Assembly: GCA_021234155.1 (NCBI GenBank)
Contig: JAJEKV010000062.1
Span: 5,737,668-5,801,667, forward strand
DNA length: 64,000 nt
Direction of reading: 5' to 3'
Source: Isoetes taiwanensis
Taxonomy: Eukaryota > Streptophyta > Lycopodiopsida > Isoetales > Isoetaceae
The notes below the pieces were generated by a model, which saw only the letters and a program-made list of their open reading frames with translations, had not been told where the DNA came from and did not search any database. Shown here one piece after another: positions 33,880 through 44,981 of this stretch (positions within the stretch are counted from its first letter, which is position 1; each line of letters begins with the position of its first letter). The translations under genes were made by a program, and so were the position numbers.

Positions 33880-34775
33880 CAGCGGGCAGCCCTTGATAGA
33901 CACATCGTCTATTTTCAGAAAGTGGTTACTATGGGTGATGCTCGGCTCCCTTTTGCGACTGCTTGTGGCAATGGGTCCCTTGGTCCGGGCTGGCTTAGGA
34001 GCTGTTGGAGGGGTAAGAGAGATCGATGGTTAGCCCGGATGGAGCGTCGCGAGAACCTGCAGTCGCGTCTTGGTGGACCGCAAGGCCGATCGTGGCGGCC
34101 TAGCGGGAGTACCTAGGCGCTTGTTTCCTTGGCAAGCTCACGGGACCCGGCTCTAGAAGCGGTCAAAGCGGCCCATTACAAGGAGCACATCAACCCGTGT
34201 TATCCGGGGCCCCAGTCTCTGCGTTCCCGGCTTGCCCGCCAAAAGCGGACTCATTGCCTCCATTCGCGCAGGTGCCCACCATCTTACCGCTCCGAGGCGA
34301 GGCGGTGGATTGGGGAGCCCGCCGGGGCGGGCTCTGTCGGTCTTTGTCAAGCGGGTGCCATTGAGGATGAGTCTCACACTTTCCCGAGTTGCGGATCACG
34401 GCTCCCTTAGTGCGGTAGGACTTGCCCCTTACATTTCTTTGATGAACACACCGCCGTCCGATGCGTGCCACAGGTCGCGTTACATTGAGGTCTTGGACCT
34501 GCGAGGTCACCTTTGCCCCGCTTTGCTGGCGCCGCTTCGATTAGGCACTACGGTGCGGTGCATGACCTGTATATATTTGGGTGTTTTTCGCATTTTATAT
34601 GTTAGGACGGTTTGTCGTGGCCGATTCTTTGCCACGGTTTTCCCTCGAAAACCCTTCGGGGCGGGGTTTTTTAATCCGGGCAGTAATCCGCTTGCTGCGT
34701 TTTTGTATTGGGTCCCATAGACCGATTGGTCTCCGTGGACGATAAAAGTACCTTCCTTCCTTCCTTCACCTTGCT
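33880..34775 (+). mobile_element. LINE 3' end with (TTCC)n tail, copy 2
   Basis: Coding end in broken frames: DRWLARMERRENLQSRLGG, then DPALEAVKAAHYKEHINP, THCLH, RRWIGEP and AIEDESHTFPSC (33950-34410). This is the same C-terminal region as in the copy at 19.4-20.1 kb. The 3' UTR has the same hairpin GGTTTTCCCTCGAAAACC, GGCGGGGTTTTTTAATCCGG and CCCATAGACCGATTGGTCTC, and ends GATAAAAGTACCTTCCTTCC. The copy is richer in G+C and thus possibly younger than copy 1. It lies about 200 bp after the methyltransferase stop codon. Confidence 0.75.
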
Positions 34776-35345
34776 TGTTTAAATAAGCAAAGTAGACATA
34801 TCAATTTACTGTTCCTTAATTTACAGCAAATGGTAAATCACTTAAACCACCTAAGTGTTAGTTTCTAAAAAAACTCCTCCATTCATCTTGAGGAGAGACA
34901 AATCACTGCCCTTATTTCTTTCAAAATATAACAGCCCAGCAGCAATAAACCCCTTATTTTCAAGTTTAACTTCATTTATTTTTTCAGATCTGTCATTCTA
35001 GCATGCATTGATCTATCTTATTCAGCCTCCTGCACTTGAAGTATAAGGAAACCACTCCAGCATTACAATTTCCCTTAGTTAGTGGTAGAATCACCTTAGT
35101 TATCATAATAGAAATGGTACTAAAATTATTGCAGAATCTCCTTAGTCAATCATAATAGAAATGGATCTAATATTATTGCAGCAATAAATTGCATAACTAG
35201 AGATGTAGTTCTGAGATCTATTATAATTTGTATCATAGGAACACACTAAACTATTTTTGATAATGCTTACAAGCAAGCTTTAAGACATTAAATCTGTGAA
35301 TAACCATCAAAAGCCAAAGGTAATTTAAGCAATATGCAATCAAAC
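34776..35345. other. AT-rich stretch, no gene recognised
   Basis: Near 35085-35180 TAGTTATCATAATAGAAATGG and TCAATCATAATAGAAATGG are direct repeats of about 55 bp. The right end is the first intron of the minus-strand exon 35346-35538. Confidence 0.4.
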
Positions 35346-35538
35346 CTGATGAGCTTGAAGTTGTTTCATGATCTGTGCATTGGATGAGATCTTGCACAGA
35401 TTTAACTACTGAACCAGTGGCCTTGACAGGATCTCTTCTTGCCTCTGGAGTAACAGCGGTTCTATGATATTGGAAGAATTTGCTCTTCATTTTTGTAGAG
35501 CTGGCTTTTTCTTCCTCGATCCTCTTTCTTGTTGCCAT
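35346..35538 (-). CDS. First exon of an unrecognised gene
   Basis: ATG at 35538 opens MATRKRIEEEKASSTKMKSK, then FFQYHRTAVTPEARRDP and VVKSVQDLIQCTDHE, ending TTSSSS at donor TCAG|GTTTGATT. It is basic at the start with protein-like composition. No later exon was found, and I do not recognise the family. The upstream side holds a 58-bp tandem repeat. Confidence 0.4.
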
Positions 35539-35570
35539 ATTTAGATCACCTTTTTTTCGAGTCATCCTAT

Positions 35571-35686
35571 CCAATCTATCTAAAGCTGAAAGTCTGCTAA
35601 CAGCCCAGCGGCCATGCAAGCATCTTTACCAATCTATCTAAAGCTGAAAGACTGCAAAAAGCCCAGCGGCCATGCAGGCATCTGCT
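35571..35686. repeat. 58-bp tandem duplication
   Basis: CCAATCTATCTAAAGCTGAAAG and GCCCAGCGGCCATGCA-GCATCT occur in the same order from 35571 and again from 35629. Two copies, about 90% alike. Confidence 0.9.
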
Positions 35687-35689
35687 CTT

Positions 35690-37170
35690 GACGAATTCCA
35701 TATTTTCCTATATTTAAGAAGGAAAGGTGAGTACCTATTACCGACAGTACTCTGAGTTGATGGCCCTAAATGCAAGGAAAAAAAAAAACGAACCTCTTCA
35801 AATTCTCAACAACTTTCAAAAAAGGCCAATTTCAGAAACGTGGTGTTCTTTACAAGGGGATCTTGAAACGGAGTCTTTTGCAACACTCCGTTTAATTTGC
35901 AAATGATGTTATATAAGTCCATAGGTTGCAAATGCACTAAAAATGACAACACTCCAATCTTTACACAGTTTACAATAATAATATGACATGGAAATGCTTC
36001 CTTAAGCACAATTTGCCCCAAATGTTACAAATATGAGACAAAAATCCGTCTCAGTTTTTATCGGTGGTACATAATAAACTCAAATATCTGGCAATGGCGG
36101 CACAACCAAGGCTTCATGAAAAACTATTGTTTTGTTTATTTATGCTAGTAATAAATTTGAAGTTCACTGTAACCATCTAGAATGAAGATTCTTGCTTTTG
36201 TCACTCTTGTCATTTATCTTAGATATTCTAGATGTGTATCCCTATATTGCATTCTTTTACATTGGATCGTAGTCCACACTGATAATTTCTTTTGAGAATT
36301 TGTTTCAGAGGCACATCTCATTGCTTAGATTGCTATTGCCCTTGACCTCGACTTTGATTTCTGCCTGTTTCTGACTTTGTCAGCCGTCTTGACCTTTTCC
36401 TCGACCTCAGCTTCTGTTCATTAGAAGTGACCCCTCTCCTATGACTGCCTAAGCGCCATCGACTATCTGGTTCGACCGCAACCTTATGTGGACCCTCGTT
36501 TATCCAGTTCTGCATTACCTTTCCAGGCTTGTTCGAGCGTAGCTATATCCCTCTCTCATTTGCGTCATTGATTACCATCTTTTATCTTTCTCTCGCTCGT
36601 TTTACGTTACTCCTTAACCCCTCTCTCTCCCTCCACCCCCCCCCCCCTCTCTGTTGTTATTGTTGTTGTTGATGTGGCATGATGTCGGCATTGCGTCTAC
36701 TATAATTTTCGATATTCATTCACGCTTTGATGTTCTATCTTTGCGATGCTATTGCAACTTGGCATGTTTTGCAATTCTTACAGTCTGTTGATGTAGATTT
36801 ATCTTGATTTCGGCTTTCATCTAGCGATTTTGAGATTTCTTGTTCAGAGTATTTAGAATATAAGTTTTCTTGTGTTGATTGGTCATGGCAATCTTTATCC
36901 GGTATTTCCCTGTTTATTGCTCTTCTATATTTCCACGTCTTTGGCCTATCATGAATTCCATATTATGCATCTATACTTCCACTTGGATTTGAATTTTGTC
37001 ATTACATATCAGGTGAGGATGTTTTTTTTTTGAATTGCATATTTCTTTTACATAATTTCTCAAGGTTGGCAGTGGCAAGAACTTTAAAAGTTTCACTTTC
37101 CAGATTCCAGCCTTGAAGCGCGCATTTGGACAAGTGCCGACCACTTTCCAGCGTCCCAGCAGCCACCAAG
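35690..37170. other. Noncoding stretch with simple repeats
   Basis: No gene is recognised. From 36340 to 36660 the plus strand is strongly pyrimidine-rich, with CTTGACCTCGACTTTG, a C12 run near 36637 and TTG repeats. This may be simple sequence or part of a repeat. Confidence 0.4.
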
Positions 37171-38285
37171 CTTGAATCTCGAGGGCCTTCTCCAGTCAAA
37201 GCTCGATCTGACTGTAGCAGCAGCATGGACGCTTTCCAAGTCATTAGAGCGGCTTCAAGGATCTGGTAAGTGTTGATTGTAACCTCCAATGCATGCTTCC
37301 CGATGGTTAGAAGGCCGGAATTGTGTCTACCCTTGGCCATATACGACATCTAGAGACCAAAAACTCTTATAGTTCTAAACGGACTAAAGAACCCTAATCA
37401 TGTTTGATTAGAGTAGTTAGATTAGATCTACATTTCTGATATTCCGATACATTGTAATGATATCTCTTTGCACATCTCTTGTGTATTGGGAAAGGGGATA
37501 GAGACCCAGATCCTTCTAGTTGATGATTCTAGATTAGCCCATTAATTCCCAATTAAATGCGGCCTGTGCAAAAGAGCCCGCCTGGCTGTGGGTGACTAGA
37601 CTGGCTAACAAGGAAGACTTGTCTAGTTACAGTCAATTCCTCTGGTGCATAGTGACGGCTGAAAATGTTGTGGGCTAGGCCTGATAGCTTGCCACTGAGT
37701 GTGGGCAAGGTATGGGCTCGATACCTCCTAGATGATGTGCCACCTCAGTGGGGTTCAAGTCGAATATGAGCAGTAGCTCTCTAGTCCGCCTTTGATTGGC
37801 ATCACATCTCTTGGAGAGGAGAGATCTTCTCTTGCCTCATCGAGATTGGGGAGATGCAACCCAGGAGTAGCCCCTTTTGGCTATGCCCCTGTCAGGCTAC
37901 GATCAACCTCCAATACTTTTCAGCCTATCTCTAAAAGATGCACAGGAGAGGTGGATGGAGTGGACTACCCAATGATCCTTCCAAATACACACGAGTCCAC
38001 ACAGAAATATCATACATCATCACAATGAATCGAAATAACAGAAATGTAGATCTAATCTGACTACTCTAATCAAACATGATTAAGGTTCTTTAGCAAGTTT
38101 GGAACTATAGAGGTTCTTAGGCTCTAGAGATCATCTATGGCCAAGCCCAGACACAATTCCGGCCTTCTAACCATCGGGAAGCATGCAATTGGAGGTCACA
38201 ATCAGCATTTATCGGATCGTTGGCTGGCTCTCTACGGTCGAATCGAGCTTCGATTGGAGAGGGAGCCTCAAAATACTATTCGGCA
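37170..38285. repeat. Inverted repeat, arms about 200-280 bp around a 550-bp centre
   Basis: The plus strand of 37264-37465 is the reverse complement of 38015-38213 with roughly 85% agreement. Shared runs include ATGCTTCCCGATGGTTAG, AAGGCCGGAATTGTGTCT and AATCATGTTTGATTAGAGTA. Weaker homology (ATCGAGCTT-GA-TGGAGA) extends the arms outward to about 37180 and 38275. The right arm runs straight into a tyrosine-recombinase frame. The structure is either two head-to-head truncated copies of one element or the terminal structure of a recombinase element. Confidence 0.85.
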
Positions 38286-39170
38286 TTCTCACCTAATTTC
38301 GTGGCTCCTATCCTTACCTTGGTCCTTCAGTCTCGGGCTGCTTCTATCTTACTTGCATATGTCTCTGCGTGGCATGAGTTTCGGTCTTGGTGCCTGTTGC
38401 AAAGTGTTTCTTTCCTTTCTGCTTTTTCCATCCACGTCACAACATTTTTCGCCTCACCGATATCTTCCTATTGCTATCCTCTATGAGAGTGCATCTACTG
38501 CCATCTCTTTCTTCCACAGTTTGATTAACACCCCTTCTCGCCTACTTCCCGGCCTCAGTTACGCCTCACTATGGCTCCGCGTCGTCTATGTATCTTGTCT
38601 TTTGCTCCGATCCACGCTGGATGGCGGGATTTGATGAATGCCTCCTTGATCACTTTATGTTTTGCCAGCATTCTCTGTATCTCTGAGGCCCTCCAATTCA
38701 ATTGACATGATCTTGACCTTTTTTCTAGACCATGTCTGCATGTCAATCCGAAAATCTAAGTGTGATCAGGTTGCAGCCAGACAAGATATCTTAATTGCCT
38801 GCACAGGATCAGCATTCTACCCCATTCGTCTCTTGCAATGATTGTTCTTCGCCTACGATGTCCATGTTGTTGACCCTCCTGAAAGTGGTCTGTTGTTCCG
38901 ATGCTCTTTGTCATCTCACCACAACTTGTCATATTCTCCAGCTCAGTCTTAGTGGTTCGAGTGCTTGCGTCGCATTGAAATAGCTCTCCATCGTTTTGGT
39001 ACACATGCAGGTAGTCGTGGGGGGCAACGACAGCATCAGCAGCTGCAGTTTCTTCTGATGTGGTTCGCTCTCATGGTCATTGGCATTCTGCCTCGTCTCA
39101 TTCTCGTTACATTCTGCCTAGTATCGAGGAGTGTCTCACAGTCTCCCGTAATCTCGATCTGTGATTAAGT
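38220..39170 (+). pseudogene. Tyrosine recombinase (DIRS/Ngaro/Crypton-like), decayed
   Basis: N-terminal core-binding part: KYYSAFSPNF, AYVSAWHEFRSWC and ESASTAISFFHSL (38260-38540). Catalytic half in other frames: LITLCFASILCISEALQF near 38660, where the catalytic Arg of the family pattern (LRxSE) is replaced by Cys; HAGSRGG near 39005 (HxxR box); VVRSHGHWHSAS near 39066 (H/W residue); and SRYILPSIEECLTVSRNLDL with a stop at 39168, holding the nucleophile Tyr context. This order and the GATTA-type AAA stretch are typical of the recombinases of DIRS-like retrotransposons and Cryptons, which integrate via site-specific recombination. There are several stops and frameshifts, so it is not active. 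Confidence 0.7.
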
Positions 39171-39189
39171 TGAGGTAGGTCCCTCTTTG

Positions 39190-39250
39190 TTTCGGATGTT
39201 GTTATGTGCAAGGACCTTTCCCTAGAATGTTATAGTTCTCTTCTTATATA
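39190..39250. repeat. 60-bp direct repeat, partner at 40855-40920
   Basis: TTCGGATGTTGTTATG followed by CAAG-ACCTTTC-CTAGAAT is shared by 39190-39250 and 40853-40915. The second then runs into (ATTCT)n. The pair, 1.66 kb apart, could be LTR or target-region remains of one element. The TATATAAAGGGGCC at 39758 between them looks like a pol II TATA region of an LTR. Confidence 0.6.
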
Positions 39251-39254
39251 AAAG

Positions 39255-39552
39255 AGAATCATCATTCTAGGGAATGGGATGCTAATTTTGGCGTCACACC
39301 ACTTTTGGGCCCAATCCATCTATAGCTTGTCTGACGACCATACGAGTATTTGTATCATACGAGCATTATACATATGTACAAAAGATGGTCGTCACATATG
39401 GATGCGAATCATCATTCTAGGGAAAGGGATGTCAGTTGTGGCGTCACGCTGATTTTGGACCCAATACATCTATAGCTTGTCTGACGACCATACGGATATT
39501 TATATCATACGAGCATTATACGTATGTACAAAAGATGGTCGTCACACGGATG
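39255..39552. repeat. Two 151-bp tandem units, each with an internal hairpin
   Basis: GAATCATCATTCTAGGGA opens units at 39255 and 39406. Each unit contains GACGACCATACG and, about 45 bp later, the complement ATGGTCGTC, so a stem-loop of about 60 bp can form. Repeats of this kind are frequent in the U3 part of LTRs. Confidence 0.85.
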
Positions 39553-39569
39553 CCGAAAGGTAGTTATAT

Positions 39570-39625
39570 AAAATGGGATTTGAACTCGCAACCTTTTAGT
39601 TGCGAGTCAAGCACTTTTGCCAAAG
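39570..39625 (-). repeat. tRNA-like fragment
   Basis: On the minus strand GACTCGCAACTAAAAGG is followed by TTGCGAGTTCAAATCCCA, similar to the variable and T-arm of a tRNA. No D-arm or acceptor stem can be matched. Probably a SINE or chance. Confidence 0.25.
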
Positions 39626-41350
39626 TTCATTACCAATACTTATTAAAGAAAGTATTTTGCATCTTCCTTCATTCATATTATTATCTAGGTTCTAGAACAT
39701 TCGAACTTGGCATATATCCCACATGCATTAAATGCCAAAAGATGTCCCTTTTCTAGTATATAAAGGGGCCTTCCCGCTTAGGGTTCAACGCCCGATCTTG
39801 GGCACATTAGACATTTGTCTTACGTTCTGCTTGCCTTCAGGCCATTGTATTCTTGTTTCTCTATTATATATCAGATTTTTTGCCGTTCTTGGCATATTTC
39901 TTGTATATTTTTCTTTTCATTATTTTCCACGTTATTTCTCTTGTTTTCACGTGGGTTCATGACACTTGGCTTTTATAGTGCGCCCTTCTTTGGCTCTGTC
40001 TACCTTATAAGATCTATTGTTTCCTTCCTCATCGGCATTTCACGTGAGTTGAATTATGTTCTTGTCTTGGAGTCCTCCTCCCTCCCCCCTCCCTCCCTCC
40101 CTCCTCTAAGTCTAGTCACCTAACTTCACCATGTCCTTGATAGTGTTGGTTGTTTTTCATCGTTCCATCTAGTAAGTGGTGGATCATCACTTCTTTTGAG
40201 TATATTGGGGGCTGATGCCCTCTACAATTTCCCAGCATAGCATCGGTCTCTTCTGGAAGGCACCGAGGGGAAGACCCTCGTAGTCGAGCCTAGACTACAT
40301 TTCTCTTTAGATTCTTTCTCTTGGCGTAGGGCTATAGCTTCTGAGGATTCTCATAACTTATTATTTCACATTGTCCCTTAGGTCATTTTTTCTTCCTGCT
40401 CATGTGGTTGGCCTTTCTAATTTAGTTGAGTCTGATGGTTGACCCGTAGGACTCCTAACTCTCTTTCTTACATTAACCATCCATGTGGTCTGTTTGATTG
40501 CAGTTAGCACGCGAGCCTTCTTCTTTGGTTCTCACAGAGTGGACTGCCTGGAGCAGTTCTCAAAGCGGGCACGTATGATTATGGGGATCAAAGATGGGCT
40601 CCTGCCTCTTGGGGCGCAACTTGGAGGGTCAATGTTGGAGGTTGCAGTGTAGTTGTGTGGCTCTAGCCTAGTGACCTTCGCTTGACAATTCCACTTTAAT
40701 TTAGCTTTGTAGCAAGCATTTTTGTGCTACCCTCGGGGTTGTCTAAACTATCCAGCTTTATGTTGTTGCTTCACTCATTTGGGGTTCGTTATTCTGTTCC
40801 CCTATGGGCAATTATACTCATTCATCCAGCTCAATAGAACACCACTTCACTTCGGATGTTGTTATGCAAGAACCTTTCTCTAGAATTCTATTCCATTCTA
40901 TTCTATTCTATTCTTTAATGCCTTCTTTCTGCGTATATTAAAACATATCAATCATTTTTTTAGCAGTTGCAAAAGAAGCACTTGCAAATTGAACATATGT
41001 AGATATCATAGTATTCCATTTAACCACATTCTTGCGGCACATCTTGTGAAATAGCTTGTCTATCTTGCTAGTGGATATAAACACAAGATGCAAGCTGTTT
41101 TACAGATTATCCCGCACATCTTTCCTATATCCACTAGCAATACAAAGTCTCAAATGCGTCATGGTGGGATAATCTTTGGAAGCAAAAGCATATCGGCTTT
41201 ATTGTTTGGAAGCTAGAATCTTACTGCTTATTAGGGATTTTTGCAATGAAGAAGAGTTATATGACACAAGTTTGAAGCATTCTACAGCCTTAGCATCTGT
41301 CGTAACAGCCCATTTTGATGACTTAGAAACCTGTATATGATGGAGAATAG
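39626..41350. other. Pyrimidine-rich, possibly LTR-derived stretch
   Basis: No coding motif is found. A TATATAAAGGGG at 39758 precedes AGGGTTCAACGCCCG. CCCTCC repeats sit at 40080-40105, and ATTCT repeats at 40895-40915. A 15-bp inverted repeat (TTGCTAGTGGATATA / complement) at 41065-41079 and 41126-41140 could form a hairpin with a 46-nt loop. Confidence 0.4.
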
Positions 41351-41359
41351 TTCTTTCTG

Positions 41360-42412
41360 ATGAGCGCAGCTCTCACACATGATATAGAACACATTCAAAG
41401 GCTATGGGAGTGCCTAAAATGTGCCAAACAATGGCTTGCAATAGCCAATGATCAAATTGTGGACTCTCCTTTTGAACAAGGGTCTACATCTCATGCATTA
41501 TCATTTGTTAATCCAGGTGTGACTGATGACAGTGTCTCAATGGTTGGAGATATGAAAGACATGCCAAGCAAGCAGTCATGTCATTTTAAAGAAGAATTTT
41601 ATGGAAGCCAATAAGAAGATGGCAGCCCATACCTTCAAAGAGAGACCAAATCGAGGAGCCACTAGATCTGGTCAGATTGGTTATTTGAGTGCAAAGGCCA
41701 TGGAAGCAATGGAATCAGAAAAGTTAAGCAATAAGAGATCTCGAGGATACTTGGCTTTTTCTATTCCTCAAGAAGAAGAACCTCTTACTTTTCAAGATGC
41801 ACTCAATCATCCGAGTGCAGCAGATTGGAAGAAAGCCATAGACCTTGAATATGAGTCTCTCATGAAGAATCAAACATGGGAACTAGCTGTTCTTCCACCT
41901 GGAAGAAATCTTGTGAGTAGAAAGTGGTTATTTATATTAAAGAAGAATGCAATTAGACAAGTGGAACAATACAAGGCGAGATTTATTGCGAGAGGATTTT
42001 CTCAAATTGCCAGTGTTGATTTCACGAAGACATTCTCTTCAATAGTACATATGACTTTAATCCGTGTTCTTTTAGTTATGCAGCTCATACGAACCTAGGA
42101 GTCCACCAAATGGATGTTTGCACGACATTCTTACATGGAGATCTAAAAAGGAGATTTGCATTTCTTAACCTGAAGGCTATGAAGTGGCTGGGCAAGAACA
42201 CCTGGCATGTAAGCCGAAGAAGGTTCTATATAGTCTTAAACAATCCCCTGAAGCATGGTATGACTGTATTAATGGTTATTTGCTAGCTTTGGGATTTCAT
42301 AATGCTCATGCTTATAATAATGTTTATGTGCAAACTGTAGGAGAATTCTTTAAAGAACAACTGTATCAGAAAAATAGACAGCATAATCAACCACACACAT
42401 CAACCTTCATTT
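41360..42412 (+). pseudogene. Ty1/copia pol fragment (end of integrase region to RT)
   Basis: The clearest frame (41601-42098) reads EEEPLTFQDALNHPSAADW, then EYESLMKNQTWELAVLPPGR, VSRKWLFILK, YKARFIARGFSQ and VDFTKTFSSI, the opening blocks of the copia reverse transcriptase. After a frame change, HQMDVCTTFLHGDL (near 42105) and KPKKVLYSLKQSPEAWY (42200-42260) follow. The DD pair of the YVDDM motif, RNase H and LTRs are absent. Frameshifts and truncation mark a relic. Confidence 0.85.
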
Positions 42413-42659
42413 AAACCTTCAGAAAAACACATAGCATAATCAACCTTCATTTAAACACACATCGCAGAGCAAAGAAAGCCACATGATGCCTGACACTGGC
42501 GAGTCTCGAAACTGACAAGAGTAAAGCCCAAGAAAATTCATGAAAGAACAATGCATCTACAACAAATTGCTCATGTCACAAGCGACCAACGGCCACCAAG
42601 GAGGTGAAGGCCATGAAAAGACGATCAAATTAAGGCAGGCATGGCATAGGTGTGCATGG

Positions 42660-43440
42660 TGCAAGACAACAAGGATCAAGGAGGCAGGAGGGAAGTTGAA
42701 GAAGCACCAATTCTAGGAAAAAGCATCGGGAGAATCTGAAAAGGGTAAGCGTCAACCCCGACCCTCATTGCTTGCATCAAAACCGAGGGTGATCTTAGGA
42801 AGGAGAGGTGGCCAAAGAGAACAACAGTCAAATTTGAGAACAATGGCACATGAAAGAGACAACTCATGATGTGCAAGGAGGAAAGATGAAAAGAGGTATT
42901 CCAAAGATCGGAGCAATGGAGATCGAGTGGAGACTTGAAGTCAAGGCGCGGTAAAGCGTGGCTGAATACTAGATGTAAGGACTGAATAAAAACCGAGGAA
43001 ACGGGCAACCAAATGAGCCGACACTACAAGAGCAGCAAGCAAGCGAGAAGATAGAGATAGGGCACGTGACTTTTTAGAGCCCAAGATGTGGAATAAACCA
43101 TCGCGGGAATCAATGACGAAACCCAGGAAGATAGTCGCGGAGAAATCACGAAAAGCAACACCTTTTTGCAGCGAAGAAAACCCCGCTTCGAAAAGTAAAA
43201 AATAATCTAGATCTAGAGTGACTCGGGTAGGGAACGACATAGAAAAAGGATATCATCAACGTATGAAGAGCAACGGATACCCTGGGTACGCCAATGACAA
43301 ATCAATTGCCTAATGAGCTTAGTAAGCACAAGGGGATGCAAGAGGAAAAGGGATTGCAATCTGAAACAACAACTCACCAAATGAGAATGCAAAAAACTGA
43401 AACACCACAACATGTACAATTTAAAGATGATGCAACAGAT
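42660..43440 (-). pseudogene. DIRS-like reverse transcriptase / RNase H fragment
   Basis: The minus strand, in two frames, gives TKLIRQLICHWRTQGIRCSS, directly followed by the catalytic YVDDILFL (YVDD codons about 43263-43252). Then FLGFVIDSRDGLFHI and KKSRALSLSSRLLAALV follow, and MRVGVDAYPF further on. The pattern GIRxxxYVDDxL ... FLGFxIDxxxxxFxxxxxK is that of DIRS-type (tyrosine recombinase) retrotransposon RTs rather than of copia or L1. Frameshifts separate the blocks. It is opposite in strand to the recombinase at 38.2-39.2 kb, so they are not one intact copy. Confidence 0.5.
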
Positions 43441-44078
43441 TCATGTTCATAAGTCAACTTCCAGGAAGAGAACAGTAAAATGCCAACTTTGACCATCAAA
43501 AAACTTCATATAAGCAAACTCTCCCAGTTGTTTTTAAAGAACTAGAGACACGTGAAGCAGGGGGAGCATGTGGACAAGAATGCACGAAATATGAAACAGC
43601 CTAATGTACAACCATGACGTCCAAGCCTTGCCATTACGATAACATTCCGACAAATGCAAGAGAGTTCTACCAGAAAGGACGAATGTGACTTTCTTGACCA
43701 CAAAACAACTTGTCAACAAAACCCTTTCCAATCACCCAGTTTGATGATGCAAGAGAGATCTTATCGCTAGGATGAATGCATGAAAATACCTTTTCTATAA
43801 CAACCAGGAAGATGCAACTTATTCCAACAAATTCTCTTTCTAACCATATAGATTAATGATGCAAGAGACAACATAGTCATAGTTCAGCTGAATGAAATGA
43901 GGTGTACGAAACCACAACAACCCATCCAAAAACATGACAAAACAGAACTTGTAAAATCTAATACGCTTCCAAGATTGAGAATATAAAATCATAGTCTGCC
44001 AAAACTGTGCTAAAAAACAATAAAGATCATAGTCCAATTGCTCGTGACCCAACAAAGAGCACATATCATTTAGCTCAC

Positions 44079-44430
44079 ATATGAGGACGAGGGAAATACT
44101 GAGGGTTGACCAGGAAAGGAGGCCCTGGGGGAAGAGGAGGAGCAGGAGGAAGTGTCAGGGGACTATTAGAAGTAGCTATATGAGAAAAACATGTTTCCAT
44201 CCTATGATTATTGCGGCCACAAAATGTGGAGAACAAATGAGGGGTGCCACAGGGAAGGGGAATAGCCAAGGCAAAAGGAGCAGATGTAGAAGAAGAATGG
44301 ACGTGAAAAAGAAGAAAATGTTGGAGCGCCAATTTTCTTGGAACTTTTGTCCTCTAGTGCATTTTTCTGTTAAGCTTTGCTTCTTGCTCGGATTTTGAAA
44401 ATTTTGCCCCTCTAGCTCTTCATTCAATCG
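44079..44430 (-). pseudogene. Gag-like fragment with zinc-knuckle-like motif
   Basis: The frame 44332-44075 reads LFSTFCGRNNHRMETCFSH followed by a Pro-rich tail PPAPPLPPGPPF. The CGRxNHxxxxC part resembles the second half of a CCHC knuckle. It lies upstream (on the minus strand) of the DIRS-like RT and may be its gag. A similar Pro-rich frame is at 52.4-53.07 kb. Confidence 0.35.
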
Positions 44431-44462
44431 AGATTTGTGCTAGCCCTGTAGGGGCTAGCAAT

Positions 44463-44828
44463 TTGAGCCTCCTGCCATATGAATCCTCTCCAAATTATCT
44501 ACAAATGGACATTAAAATCTTTGTAATTTTACAGGATAATGGCAGATTAACTTGCGGATATCTGTGTGGATATGCAACTTGCGGATCTGCAACTTGCCTC
44601 TGGCAATCTTTGATAACACATCAACTCTTCCCGGAGAAAAATTTTCATCTGGAATACACATTTGTTCCAAGCTGTGAAGAATTTGAAATTGAAATCATTC
44701 ATTCTTGGCTAGAAGAATTCATTGGAAACAAAAATACTGAAGCAACTGCTATTCTAAGAGTAAATTGTGATTGGACAGATTCAAAATTGACAGTTAAATT
44801 GTATTCCGAGACAGATCAAGGGCAATGA
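44463..44828 (+). CDS. 121-residue open frame, unknown
   Basis: The frame reads MSLLPYESSPNYLQMDIKIF, contains a Cys/Gly repeat (TCGYLCGYATCGSATC) that comes from a short DNA repeat TGCGGAT/TGCAACT, and ends DWTDSKLTVKLYSETDQGQ. It sits about 150 bp before the LINE ORF1 start and could be part of that LINE's 5' region. It matches no family I know. Confidence 0.25.
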   Translation: MSLLPYESSPNYLQMDIKIFVILQDNGRLTCGYLCGYATCGSATCLWQSLITHQLFPEKNFHLEYTFVPSCEEFEIEIIHSWLEEFIGNKNTEATAILRVNCDWTDSKLTVKLYSETDQGQ

Positions 44829-44981
44829 AGAGTGCTTTCCTGAATTCTTAGTGATTGAGTTGATTTCCTTTCAATCTCCCTCTCCTTTGATCTTCCTTTT
44901 CCCCTCTTCCCTTTCAAATTTTTCGCTCCCTCCTTTTACTTCCTTCTCACGTGTCTCTGTTTTCTTCCCCTGATCTTTTTA

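Noticed and set aside
39570-39625. tRNA gene on the minus strand
   Set aside because: Only a T-arm-like part fits; the acceptor stem and D-arm are missing.
41065-41140. Perfect 15-bp inverted repeat as a terminator or MITE
   Set aside because: An isolated hairpin with no element ends or gene next to it; noted only as part of the noncoding stretch.
42941-43240. Assignment of the YVDD RT to Ty1/copia
   Set aside because: Blocks around it (GIRxxx before YVDD, FLGFVID after it) do not follow copia order and lie on the opposite strand to the copia fragment next door.
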